The notes under the pieces are model-generated. The model was not told the origin of the DNA, did no database searches, and worked only from the letters and a program-made list of their open reading frames with translations. Source: Leifsonia sp. Leaf264 (lineage in GTDB: Bacteria > Actinomycetota > Actinomycetes > Actinomycetales > Microbacteriaceae). From it: 64,000 bases of DNA. The stretch is taken from the NCBI RefSeq assembly GCF_001422325.1, contig NZ_LMMR01000002.1, positions 1-64,000 of the forward strand, written 5' to 3'. Below, in pieces: positions 8,731-16,473 of the stretch (position 1 is the first letter of the stretch; every line of letters starts with the position of its first letter). Both the position numbers and the translations under genes were made by a program.

Positions 8731-9495
8731 TCAGCGCGGGGTGGCGCGCCTGACGACCACGTATCCGAGCGCTGCGAAGACGAGCGCGGCGACGAGCAGC
8801 CATCCGAAGAAGCCGATGACCCCGAGGCCTGCGACGGCCGTGAGGACCGCGGGCCAGCTGTTCGTGAAGGTCAGCACCGCCGTCACAGCGACCAGGGCGA
8901 GGAGGGATGCGAAGAGCAGCACCATCATCCCGCGCATGCGCCACCGCATGTACACGGTCGTGACCGACGCCCCGAGGAACAGGACCGTCAACTGCAGCAC
9001 GAAGGTCGTGAAGGCGTCGGCGACCCAACCGTCGATGCCGTACCAGAGCGCATCGAACATGTGAGCGTTGACCCACCAGCCTCCCGTGGCTTTCTCGAGC
9101 TGCACGAGCGTCGCGATCGCTATCGCGTTGACGAGGGAGACGACGACGAAGATCCCGGCAGTGCCGAGCCAGAAGTCGCGCCGGGTCGCGCCGAAACCGA
9201 GCGCGAACGAGAAGGTGAAGGAGACGGCCTGGACGCCGACGGCGACCATGTACCACTGCGGCGAGAGCACCGCCCAGCTGTAGCGCAGGCCGTCGAAGGC
9301 CTGCGGCGGAGCACCGGCGGCCGTCATGATCACGGCGATGAGCACGCTCACGGCCCACGCGGCACCGAGGATCAGCCACGGGATCCCGAAGAGCACGGAG
9401 GGATTGACCGTGTGCAGGCGTGCTATCCGCCAGATCTCCCGGGTCCGGAATCCAGCCTCGGTGCGCGGGGGTGCTGAGGTGACGACGGCGCTCAT
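8731..9495 (-). CDS. ABC transporter permease (YtrC-like)
   Basis: A 254-residue integral membrane protein with about six hydrophobic helices, for example PSVLFGIPWLILGAAW and LGVIGFFGWLLVAALVF. It is the partner permease of the ATPase upstream: its ATG overlaps that gene's stop by 4 bp (ATGA) and has AGGAGG about 7 nt ahead. With the GntR regulator the arrangement matches Ytr-type operons, which respond to cell-wall stress in other Gram-positives. The exported compound is unknown. The open frame extends far upstream across the ATPase gene in another frame, which is a shadow. Confidence 0.85.
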   Translation of the reverse strand: MSAVVTSAPPRTEAGFRTREIWRIARLHTVNPSVLFGIPWLILGAAWAVSVLIAVIMTAAGAPPQAFDGLRYSWAVLSPQWYMVAVGVQAVSFTFSFALGFGATRRDFWLGTAGIFVVVSLVNAIAIATLVQLEKATGGWWVNAHMFDALWYGIDGWVADAFTTFVLQLTVLFLGASVTTVYMRWRMRGMMVLLFASLLALVAVTAVLTFTNSWPAVLTAVAGLGVIGFFGWLLVAALVFAALGYVVVRRATPR

Positions 9496-10397
9496 GCTGC
9501 TGCCTCCTGATCGGTGCGGACGGCCAGGTCGGGCCCGGTCATGTGGATGATGAGTTGTTGGAGTGAGACCGGCGCGAGCTCGAGTCCGAGCTCCGCCGCC
9601 TTGAGGCGCTCGCTCGACGAGAGCGGGCCGTCGATCGTGACCGAGGCGAGACCGCCGAGGGTCTCGCGCCCGATGACAGGCCTGTCGATGACGAAGGCCT
9701 CGACGGCATCCCTGGCGCCGGCGATGGTCGTGGCCGAACCCCGGACCTCCTCGGCGTCCCGGTCGAGGATGATCCGACCCTCGTCGATGAGGATGACGTG
9801 TTCGAGCAGGTTCGAGACCTCGTCGATCAGGTGCGTCGACAGCACGATCGTGCGCGGGTGCTCGGCGTAGTCCTCGAGGAGGCGATCGTAGAAGATGTGC
9901 CGGGCCACGGCGTCCAGGCCGAGGTAGGGCTCGTCGAAGAAGGTGAGCGGCGCGCGGGAGGCGAGCCCCACGATCACGCCGACGGCCGACAGCTGCCCGC
10001 GGGAGAGCTTCTTGATGGGGCGGTTCAGTGGCAGCCGGAAATCGGCGACGAGGCGCTGGGCGAAAGCGGCATCCCAGTGCTCGAAGAACCAGGGCGCGGC
10101 CTGGAGGACGTGAGCCGGCTTGAAGCTCTCGGGGTAGCGCTGCGATTCGGCGATGAAGCACAGCCGACGAAGCACGTCGGCGTGCTCGGCCGGCGCCCGG
10201 CCGAAGACCTCGACGTTGCCGGCGTTCGGGAACAGCTGGCCTGTGAGCAGTTGCATGATGGTGGTCTTGCCGGCACCGTTGCGGCCGAGGAGTCCGTAGA
10301 TGCGGTTCTCCTCGAGTGTGAAGTCGACGCCGTCGACGGCCGTGAACGAGCCGTAGCGCTTCACCAGTCCGCCGACGCGGACGACAGGGGCGGTCAT
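9492..10397 (-). CDS. ABC transporter ATP-binding protein (YtrB-like)
   Basis: A 301-residue ABC ATPase with Walker A GRNGAGKTT near residue 40, a signature-like LSRGQLSAVG, Walker B LTFFDEPYLGLD and switch His in STHLIDE. The C-terminal about 80 residues form an extension typical of Ytr/CcmA-like exporter ATPases. It overlaps the GntR regulator by 4 bp upstream and the permease by 4 bp downstream, so the three form one translationally coupled operon. Confidence 0.92.
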   Translation of the reverse strand: MTAPVVRVGGLVKRYGSFTAVDGVDFTLEENRIYGLLGRNGAGKTTIMQLLTGQLFPNAGNVEVFGRAPAEHADVLRRLCFIAESQRYPESFKPAHVLQAAPWFFEHWDAAFAQRLVADFRLPLNRPIKKLSRGQLSAVGVIVGLASRAPLTFFDEPYLGLDAVARHIFYDRLLEDYAEHPRTIVLSTHLIDEVSNLLEHVILIDEGRIILDRDAEEVRGSATTIAGARDAVEAFVIDRPVIGRETLGGLASVTIDGPLSSSERLKAAELGLELAPVSLQQLIIHMTGPDLAVRTDQEAAA

Positions 10398-10753
10398 GAT
10401 GAGATCCTTTCCGCGCGGAGCAGTTCCGCGAGTTCTTCGATGCTGATTCCGAGCTTCTCCGCTTCGATGACGAGCGGGCGGATGTACTCGGCGGCGAAGT
10501 CGGATTTGCGCCTCGCCACCAGCCGTTCCCGGGCACCGGCAGTCACGAACATGCCGATCCCCCTCCTCTTCTCCACCACGCCGTCGTCGACGAGGCGGTT
10601 GACGCCCTTGAGAGCCGTGGCCGGATTGATGCGGTGGAACATGGCCAGCTCGTTGGTCGACGGGATCTGCGTGTCCTCGGGGAGTACGCCATCGATGATG
10701 TCGTTCTCGACCTGTTCTGCGATCTGGATGAAGATCGGTCTGGAGTCGTCCAC
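10394..10753 (-). CDS. GntR family (YtrA subfamily) transcriptional regulator
   Basis: A 119-residue regulator: a winged helix-turn-helix (residues about 5-70, with INPATALKGVNRLVDDGVVEK as the recognition region) followed by a short two-helix dimerisation tail and no ligand-binding domain, which defines the YtrA type. It is the first gene of the operon with the ATPase and permease. The palindrome at 10769-10796 lies 15 bp upstream of its GTG start, so autorepression of the operon is the likely mode. Confidence 0.9.
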   Translation of the reverse strand: MDDSRPIFIQIAEQVENDIIDGVLPEDTQIPSTNELAMFHRINPATALKGVNRLVDDGVVEKRRGIGMFVTAGARERLVARRKSDFAAEYIRPLVIEAEKLGISIEELAELLRAERISS

Positions 10754-10768
10754 GCCGTCCTAGCTTCG

Positions 10769-10796
10769 TTGGTTAGTTACTTATGTAACTAACCAA
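10769..10796. promoter_or_regulatory. YtrA-type operator palindrome
   Basis: Perfect 12-bp inverted repeat TTGGTTAGTTAC / GTAACTAACCAA around a 4-bp centre TTAT. It contains GTTA...TAAC half-sites like those bound by YtrA-subfamily GntR proteins. Its position just before the regulator's start places it on the promoter. It is one of the most AT-rich spots in the window. Confidence 0.85.
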
Positions 10797-10863
10797 CCAT
10801 GTGGAGGGTGGCATGTCAAGAGGCGAGCCGAATTCACTTTCGCGCTCCGCCGGCATGGGAACC

Positions 10864-11823
10864 TCAGCGCGGGATGGGGGCAGCCTGGTCTCGTCTGCGT
10901 CGCTCCGCGAACGAGGCGATGCGCAGCCGCTTCTGCGTCAGCAGGATGCCGACCAGCACCAGCCCCGCTCCGACGGGCTCATGCCAGGAGAACGTCTCAC
11001 CGAGCAGGAGCACTCCGAGGACGACGCCGACCACCGGCGTGACGTAGGTGACCGTTGAGGCGTTCGTCGGCCCCCAGGCACGCAGCACGTTGATGTTCCA
11101 GATGTAGACGACACCGGTGCCGAGCGCGCCGAGCGCGAGCAGGCTGAGCGTGATGGGCCAATCGAGCGCGACGGGTCCGAGCGCGACGACGGGGGTGAGC
11201 AGCAGCATGATCACGCCGGCGATTCCGATGTTGAGGAAGGCGAAGGTGGCTCCGGCGATCGGGCGCCCGCTGAGGAAGCGGCGGGTGTACCCGAACGTGA
11301 AGCCGTAGCTGAGAGCCGACCCGAGACAGGCGAGCTGACCCCAGAGGTCGCCTGTCATCGCCGCGTAGCCCCACGGCCCGATGATCACGACGACGCCGAG
11401 CACTCCGATGACGACGCCGAGCACCTGGTCGCGCGCGAGCCTCTCCACCCGGAAGACCGCCGTGGCCATGATCGCCGTCATGATGGGCGTCACGGCGTTG
11501 TAGATCGACGCGAGGCTCGACGAGACGTACTGCTCGGCCCAGGCGTAGAGCAGGTACGGCACGACGCAGCCGCTGATGGCGATGACGACGAAGTGGAGCC
11601 ACACCACCGGCTCACGCGGCAGAACCGCGCCGCCATCCACGCGCGGGCGGGTGACCAGGACGACGGCGCCGAGCACCAGTCCTCCGAGCACCAGTCGCGA
11701 CCAGGCGATCTGGCCGAATCCGACCCCGACGAGCGCCACCTTCATGAACAGGAAGCTCGCTCCCCAGATGATGCCCATGCCGAGGAACTGGAGCCAGATG
11801 CCGAGGGAGCCGCGCGTCTTCAC
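10864..11823 (-). CDS. EamA/DMT family transporter
   Basis: A 319-residue membrane protein with ten hydrophobic helices in two repeated EamA halves (LGMGIIWGASFLFMKVAL in the first, LACLGSALSYGFTFGY in the second). The drug/metabolite transporter family exports amino acids or metabolites; the substrate is unknown. The start is GTG at 11823, 6 nt after a -10-like TAGTGT (11830-11835 on the minus strand), suggesting a leaderless transcript. It is not obviously part of an operon. Confidence 0.88.
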   Translation of the reverse strand: MKTRGSLGIWLQFLGMGIIWGASFLFMKVALVGVGFGQIAWSRLVLGGLVLGAVVLVTRPRVDGGAVLPREPVVWLHFVVIAISGCVVPYLLYAWAEQYVSSSLASIYNAVTPIMTAIMATAVFRVERLARDQVLGVVIGVLGVVVIIGPWGYAAMTGDLWGQLACLGSALSYGFTFGYTRRFLSGRPIAGATFAFLNIGIAGVIMLLLTPVVALGPVALDWPITLSLLALGALGTGVVYIWNINVLRAWGPTNASTVTYVTPVVGVVLGVLLLGETFSWHEPVGAGLVLVGILLTQKRLRIASFAERRRRDQAAPIPR

Positions 11824-11924
11824 TCCCCGACACTACGGCCGACGGCGGACCCCGGACGACGCGCGCGAGCACGTTGTCCGGAATCCGCCGAATGATGGCC
11901 GCATCCGCTCCCCGGATGCCGGGC

Positions 11925-13529
11925 CTAGTGCTCCGTCGCCTTCTCGGCCCCGACGCCGGTGAGCGAGCGAACCTCCATCTCGGCCTGCTTCTCGGGCGAC
12001 TCGAGACGCTTGTCGAGGACAGTGCCGAGCCAGCCGAGGAAGAACGCCAGGGGGATCGAGACTATGCCCGGATTCGACAGCGGGAAGATGTCGAAGTCGG
12101 CGCCCTTGATCATCGCCAGCTCGTTGCCCGAGACCACCGGCGAGAAGATGATGAGCACGATCGCCGAGATGAGCCCGCCGTACATGCTCCAGACCGCACC
12201 TCGCGTGGTGAAGCGCTTCCAGAACAGCGAGTACAGGATCGTGGGCAGGTTGGCGGATGCCGCGACGGCGAACGCCAGCGCCACCAGGAACGCGACGTTC
12301 TGCCCGTTGGCGCCGATGCCGCCGATGATCGCGACGATGCCGATGACGACGACTGTGCGCCGGGCCACCTTGACCTCGGAGCCGGGCTCGGCCTTGCCTT
12401 TCTTGATGACGCTCGCGTAGATGTCATGGGCGAAGGACGCCGCCGCCGTGATCGTGAGGCCGGCGACCACCGCGAGGATCGTCGCGAAGGCTATCGCCGA
12501 GATGAGTCCGAGCAGGATCGGTCCGCCGAGCTCGAAGGCCAGCAGCGGAGCCGCCGAGTTCGCGCCTCCGGGAGCCGCCGCGATGACATCGGCGCCGATG
12601 AGGGCGGCCGCGCCGTAACCGAGAACGAGGGTGAACACGTAGAAGATGCCGATGAGCCAGATGGCCCAGACCACGCTCTTGCGTGCCTCCTTCGCCGTCG
12701 GCACCGTGTAGAAGCGCATCAGCACGTGAGGCAGGGCCGCGGTTCCGAGCACCAGCGCGAGGCCGAGCGACAGGAAGTCGAGCTTCGAGATGTCGCTGAC
12801 GCCGTACTTGAGACCCGGCTCCAGGATGGCCGGGGTCCCGGCGGTGGCGACGGCGTGCTCGAGCAGCGTCGACAGGTTGAAGCCGTGCAGCGCGAGCACC
12901 CACACAGTCATCACGCCGGCGCCGGCGATGAGCAGCACGGCCTTGATGATCTGCACCCAGGTCGTGCCCTTCATGCCGCCGATGAGCACGTAGAGGATCA
13001 TGAGCGCACCCACCACCGTGATGACAACGGCCTGGCCGACGCCGTCGCTGATGCCGAGCAGCAGCGAGACGAGCCCTCCGGCCCCGGCCATCTGCGCGAG
13101 CAGGTAGAAGAAGCACACCACGAGCGTCGTGGTGGCGGCGGCGATGCGGACGGGTCGCTGCTTGAGCCTGAACGACAGCACGTCGGCCATCGTGTAGCGC
13201 CCGGTGTTGCGCAGCAGTTCCGCCACCAGCAGGAGCGCCACCAGCCAGGCCACGAGGAACCCGATGGAGTAGAGGAATCCGTCATAGCCCGTGATGGCGA
13301 TGGCTCCGACGATGCCGAGGAAGGATGCCGCCGACAGGTAGTCGCCGGCGATGGCCGATCCGTTCTGCCCGCCCGTGAAGGAGCGGCCGGCCGCGTAGTA
13401 GTCGGCAGCCGTCTTGTTGTTGCGGCTGGCGCGGAACACGATGATGAGCGTGAGTGCCACGAAAGCGGCGAAGATGCCGATGTTGAGCCACGGATTTCCG
13501 GGCGATGCGCTGGTCTCGAGGTGCAGCAT
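11925..13529 (-). CDS. actP: cation/acetate symporter ActP (SSS family)
   Basis: A 534-residue sodium:solute symporter with about 13-14 helices. The ActP-type features are NKTAADYYAAGRSFTGGQNG, SAIAGDYLSAASFLG, MILYVLIGGMKGTTWVQ and LPHVLMRFYTVPTAKEARKS. The likely role is uptake of acetate or related short carboxylates. The ATG at 13529 shares one base with the stop of the DUF485 gene upstream (TGATG), the usual YjcH-ActP coupling. A second SSS symporter lies on the other side of the LytS/LytTR pair. Confidence 0.92.
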   Translation of the reverse strand: MLHLETSASPGNPWLNIGIFAAFVALTLIIVFRASRNNKTAADYYAAGRSFTGGQNGSAIAGDYLSAASFLGIVGAIAITGYDGFLYSIGFLVAWLVALLLVAELLRNTGRYTMADVLSFRLKQRPVRIAAATTTLVVCFFYLLAQMAGAGGLVSLLLGISDGVGQAVVITVVGALMILYVLIGGMKGTTWVQIIKAVLLIAGAGVMTVWVLALHGFNLSTLLEHAVATAGTPAILEPGLKYGVSDISKLDFLSLGLALVLGTAALPHVLMRFYTVPTAKEARKSVVWAIWLIGIFYVFTLVLGYGAAALIGADVIAAAPGGANSAAPLLAFELGGPILLGLISAIAFATILAVVAGLTITAAASFAHDIYASVIKKGKAEPGSEVKVARRTVVVIGIVAIIGGIGANGQNVAFLVALAFAVAASANLPTILYSLFWKRFTTRGAVWSMYGGLISAIVLIIFSPVVSGNELAMIKGADFDIFPLSNPGIVSIPLAFFLGWLGTVLDKRLESPEKQAEMEVRSLTGVGAEKATEH

Positions 13530-13885
13530 CAGCGGGTCACCTCCGTGGCCGGCTCGAGCTCGGCGCGCAGTTCGGCCGAGAGCGGGTCGAGGCGGCGGTT
13601 GGCGAAGCTGACGTACCACATGGTCACGGCGAAGGTCGTGACGATCTGGGCGAGGCCGAGCAGCAGCCCGATGTTGATGCTGCCGAAGACCGGCGTCGAC
13701 ATGAAGTCGTGCGCGTAGCCGGCGAGCAGCACGTAGGCGAAGTACCAGAGCAGGCACGCGACCGTGACGGGGAAGACGAAGCGGCGGTGGCGGCTGCGCA
13801 GCCGTTGGAACTCCGGTGACTGCTGAACGGTGCGGAAGTCGACGGCAGGTTCCGTCGTCTCGGCGCTGGGGGCGTCGTTGCCCAT
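13529..13885 (-). CDS. DUF485 membrane protein (YjcH-like)
   Basis: A 118-residue protein with a hydrophilic N-terminus of about 45 residues and two transmembrane helices (VTVACLLWYFAYVLLAG and LLLGLAQIVTTFAVTMW). DUF485 proteins accompany ActP-type symporters. ATG 13885 is chosen because AAGGAGA lies about 6-7 nt ahead; the longer open frame would add 23 unsupported residues. It is translationally coupled to actP. Confidence 0.9.
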   Translation of the reverse strand: MGNDAPSAETTEPAVDFRTVQQSPEFQRLRSRHRRFVFPVTVACLLWYFAYVLLAGYAHDFMSTPVFGSINIGLLLGLAQIVTTFAVTMWYVSFANRRLDPLSAELRAELEPATEVTR

Positions 13886-13983
13886 GGCGATCTCCTTCGA
13901 GAGAGGGGGAGCGACGACAGCTGCCATGCCGCGCCGCTGCGGTTCGAGCCCCACTCTGCTGCCGGGCGGCGGGGGTGGGGAGC

Positions 13984-14035
13984 GGCATCCGTTCGTCGTC
14001 GTCGAACGGGGTGCTCCGTGCGACGAGCGGATGCC
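13984..14035. promoter_or_regulatory. inverted repeat in the actP / lytS divergent spacer
   Basis: Arms GGCATCCGTTCGTCG (13984-13998) and CGACGAGCGGATGCC (14021-14035) match at 14 of 15 positions around a 22-bp centre. It lies between the divergent promoters of the DUF485-actP pair and the lytS gene. It could be a binding site for the LytTR regulator or a hairpin. LytTR proteins usually bind direct repeats, so the assignment is uncertain. Confidence 0.4.
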
Positions 14036-14080
14036 GTCACCCGGTGAACGACGTCGGCCCAGCGGATAGGGTCTGAAGCA

Positions 14081-15286
14081 ATGTCGGAGTCAGTGTTGAT
14101 GATCGGCGCCGCGGGGATCCTGCTCGGCGTCGCGATCGCCGCTGCCTTCGCGGTCGCCCGACGCCTGGTGCGCGGATCGCGGGAGCTCGGAACCGACGCC
14201 GAGCGTGCGACCTACACGACGCTGCACCTGGCCTCCCGCGCGGCCGGGCACCTGCGCGGCGGGTTCGAGGTCGGTGACGCCGCCAAGGCTGCGCGGCCGC
14301 TGCGCACCCTGCTCGGCTGCGAGGCGCTGGCCATCACCAACGGCGCCCTCGTCGTGGCGCTCGACGGCGGCGACGACACCGTGCGGGCCGAGGCCGAGCG
14401 GTTGGCCGCGACGGCGTCTGCAGTGACCCCGGGCCGGCGTGCCGCGCTGTTCCGAGACGCCATCGGATCGGGACGGACGCACCTCGACGCCGTGGTCGCG
14501 CCGGTCACCCGCGGCGGTGTCGCGAGCGGCTCGGTCATAGCCTTCGCGCCGCGCGCCAGGGCCGGCCTCGTGCGCGCGACCGGCGAGGTGGCCGACTGGG
14601 TGTCGGCCCAGCTCGAGCTCGGCGAACTCGACGCCTCCCGCACGGCGCTGGCCGAGCTGGAGCTGCGGGCGCTCCGGGCCCAGATCAGTCCGCACTTCAT
14701 CTACAACGCCCTGAACGCCATAGCCTCGTTCATCAACACCGACCCGGCCAAGGCCCGTGAGCTCGTTCTCGAGTTCGCCGACTTCACGCGCTACTCGTTC
14801 CGTCGCCAGGGCGACTTCACCACCGTCGCCGAGGAGCTGCGCAGCATCCACAGCTACCTGCAGCTCGAGCGCGCCCGCTTCGGCGAGCGCCTCGCCGTGA
14901 CCCTGAAGATCGCCCCCGAGGTGCTCTCGACCGTGATCCCGTTCCTCAGTGTGCAGCCGCTGGTGGAGAACGCCGTGCGGCACGGACTCGAGGCGCGCGA
15001 GACCGGAGGACACATCACCATCAGCGCCAACGACGCCGGCGGGTTCGCCGAGATCAGCGTCGAGGACGACGGCGTCGGCATCGACCCGGCCGTCGTCGCC
15101 GAGGTGCTGGCCGGTGGCGCCCGCGAACACGTGGGCCTCCACAATGTCGACGCACGCCTGCGCCAGGTCTACGGCGACGAGTACGGCCTCGTCGTCGAGA
15201 CCAACGTCGGCAGCGGGATGCTGGTGCGGATGCGGGTGCCGAAGTCGCAGCCCCACCACGAGCTCGCGATGGGGGCTCTGCGATGA
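14081..15286 (+). CDS. LytS-type sensor histidine kinase
   Basis: A 401-residue kinase with one N-terminal transmembrane helix (residues about 7-30), a GAF-like central region (about 45-175), the His_kinase motif ISPHFIYNALNAIASF with phospho-acceptor His205, and a HATPase_c domain (N-box QPLVENAVRHGL, G-box EDDGVGID, and HVGLHNVDARL). With only one helix it probably senses a cytoplasmic signal through GAF. It overlaps the regulator gene by 4 bp. A -10 TAGGGT (14067-14072) ends 8 nt before the ATG, so the transcript may be leaderless. Confidence 0.9.
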   Translation: MSESVLMIGAAGILLGVAIAAAFAVARRLVRGSRELGTDAERATYTTLHLASRAAGHLRGGFEVGDAAKAARPLRTLLGCEALAITNGALVVALDGGDDTVRAEAERLAATASAVTPGRRAALFRDAIGSGRTHLDAVVAPVTRGGVASGSVIAFAPRARAGLVRATGEVADWVSAQLELGELDASRTALAELELRALRAQISPHFIYNALNAIASFINTDPAKARELVLEFADFTRYSFRRQGDFTTVAEELRSIHSYLQLERARFGERLAVTLKIAPEVLSTVIPFLSVQPLVENAVRHGLEARETGGHITISANDAGGFAEISVEDDGVGIDPAVVAEVLAGGAREHVGLHNVDARLRQVYGDEYGLVVETNVGSGMLVRMRVPKSQPHHELAMGALR

Positions 15287-16038
15287 CCGGCCGGCACATG
15301 AGCGTGCTCATCGCGGACGACGAGCGTCCCGCCCTCGACGAGCTGGCGTTCCTGCTGCGCCGCGACGTGCGCATCGGGGCGATCCACCTGGCCTCGTCGG
15401 GAGCCGAGGCTCTGCGACTGCTCTCCACCGAACGCATCGACGCCGTCTTCCTCGACATCCACATGCCCGGCCTGTCGGGCTTCGACCTGGCCCGCGCCCT
15501 CGCTCGCTTCGAGCACAGGCCGGCCCTCGTCTTCGTGACCGCCGACGAGGAGGGCGCCGTCGAGGCGTTCGACCTCGCCGCGGTCGACTACCTGCTGAAG
15601 CCGCTGCGCCCGGAACGCCTGGAGCGCTCGGTCACCAGGGTGCTGGACGCGCTGCGGGCGGCATCCGTCTCAGGACAGCAACAGCCGCACAGCGAGGACG
15701 CGATGATCTCGGTGAGCCTCGGCGGCACGACCCGCATCGTGCGCCGCGACGACATCCGCTACGTGCAGGCGCAGGGCGACTACGCCCGGCTGCACACGGC
15801 CGAGGCGAGCTACCTGGTGCGCATCCCGATGGCCGACCTCGAACGGCAGTGGGCGGATGCCGGTTTCGTGCGCATCCATCGCTCCTACCTCGTCGCGCTC
15901 ACCCATGTCACCCGCATGCGCCTCGGAGCAGTACCGCCGACCGTCACGGTCGACGGCGCCGAGCTGCCGGTGAGCCGCCGCCTGCTGCCGACCCTGCGCG
16001 AGACCCTCGAGGCCCGCCGCATCCGACCGACGGCATGA
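15283..16038 (+). CDS. LytTR family response regulator
   Basis: A 251-residue regulator: receiver domain (acidic DD at residues 12-13, phospho-acceptor Asp58 in FLDIHMPG, Lys in LLKPLRPERL) and a C-terminal LytTR DNA-binding domain (about residues 140-245, with YVQAQGDYARLHT and FVRIHRSYLVAL). It partners the upstream kinase, overlaps it by 4 bp and overlaps the following membrane gene by 4 bp. Given the two flanking symporters, control of acetate/carboxylate uptake is the likely job, by inference from context. Confidence 0.92.
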   Translation: MTGRHMSVLIADDERPALDELAFLLRRDVRIGAIHLASSGAEALRLLSTERIDAVFLDIHMPGLSGFDLARALARFEHRPALVFVTADEEGAVEAFDLAAVDYLLKPLRPERLERSVTRVLDALRAASVSGQQQPHSEDAMISVSLGGTTRIVRRDDIRYVQAQGDYARLHTAEASYLVRIPMADLERQWADAGFVRIHRSYLVALTHVTRMRLGAVPPTVTVDGAELPVSRRLLPTLRETLEARRIRPTA

Positions 16039-16466
16039 CCGACGCGACGGGGCCCGAGCGCCCGACGGGTCCGGTGCCGCTCCCGCGGGTGCGCGTGACG
16101 GCTCCGCAGACCGCGGCGTCGCGAGGGGGTCTCGGCGGCGCGATCGGCCCATCGACCGGAACCGGATCGACTCCGGCCGTGAGGCCGCAGCCCTCCGAAG
16201 CCGATCGACTCTTCGTGCGCTCACTCATCCGCTCGCAGTTGCGCCTGGCCGTGGTGTGCGCACTGGGTTTCATCGTCTCGCTCGCCGTCCTCATCGTGAT
16301 CTCGGCGCTGCCGGTCCTCGCCGACGCCTCGTGGATGGGTGTTCCGCTCCCGTGGCTGTTGCTCGGGCTCGGCGCCTACCCCGTCGTTCTCGGAATCGCC
16401 GTGCTCTACCGGAGGGCGTCACGGCGCAACGAGAGCGGCTACAGCTCACTGGCCGAGGATTCGTGA
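16035..16466 (+). CDS. small two-helix membrane protein of an SSS symporter operon
   Basis: A 143-residue protein: about 65 residues rich in Pro, Gly, Thr and Ser, then two transmembrane helices (LAVVCALGFIVSLAVLIVI and PWLLLGLGAYPVVLGIAVLY) and a short charged tail. The size, topology and position just before an SSS symporter mirror DUF485 before ActP, so it is probably the counterpart accessory protein, although sequence similarity is not obvious. It overlaps the LytTR gene by 4 bp and ends 7 bp before the symporter. Confidence 0.75.
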   Translation: MTDATGPERPTGPVPLPRVRVTAPQTAASRGGLGGAIGPSTGTGSTPAVRPQPSEADRLFVRSLIRSQLRLAVVCALGFIVSLAVLIVISALPVLADASWMGVPLPWLLLGLGAYPVVLGIAVLYRRASRRNESGYSSLAEDS

Positions 16467-16473
16467 TCACCTC

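Noticed and set aside
11874-13718. A 614-codon open frame opposite actP
   Set aside because: Arg/Asp/Glu/His-rich shadow of a strongly hydrophobic symporter; long antisense frames are common in DNA of this GC content.
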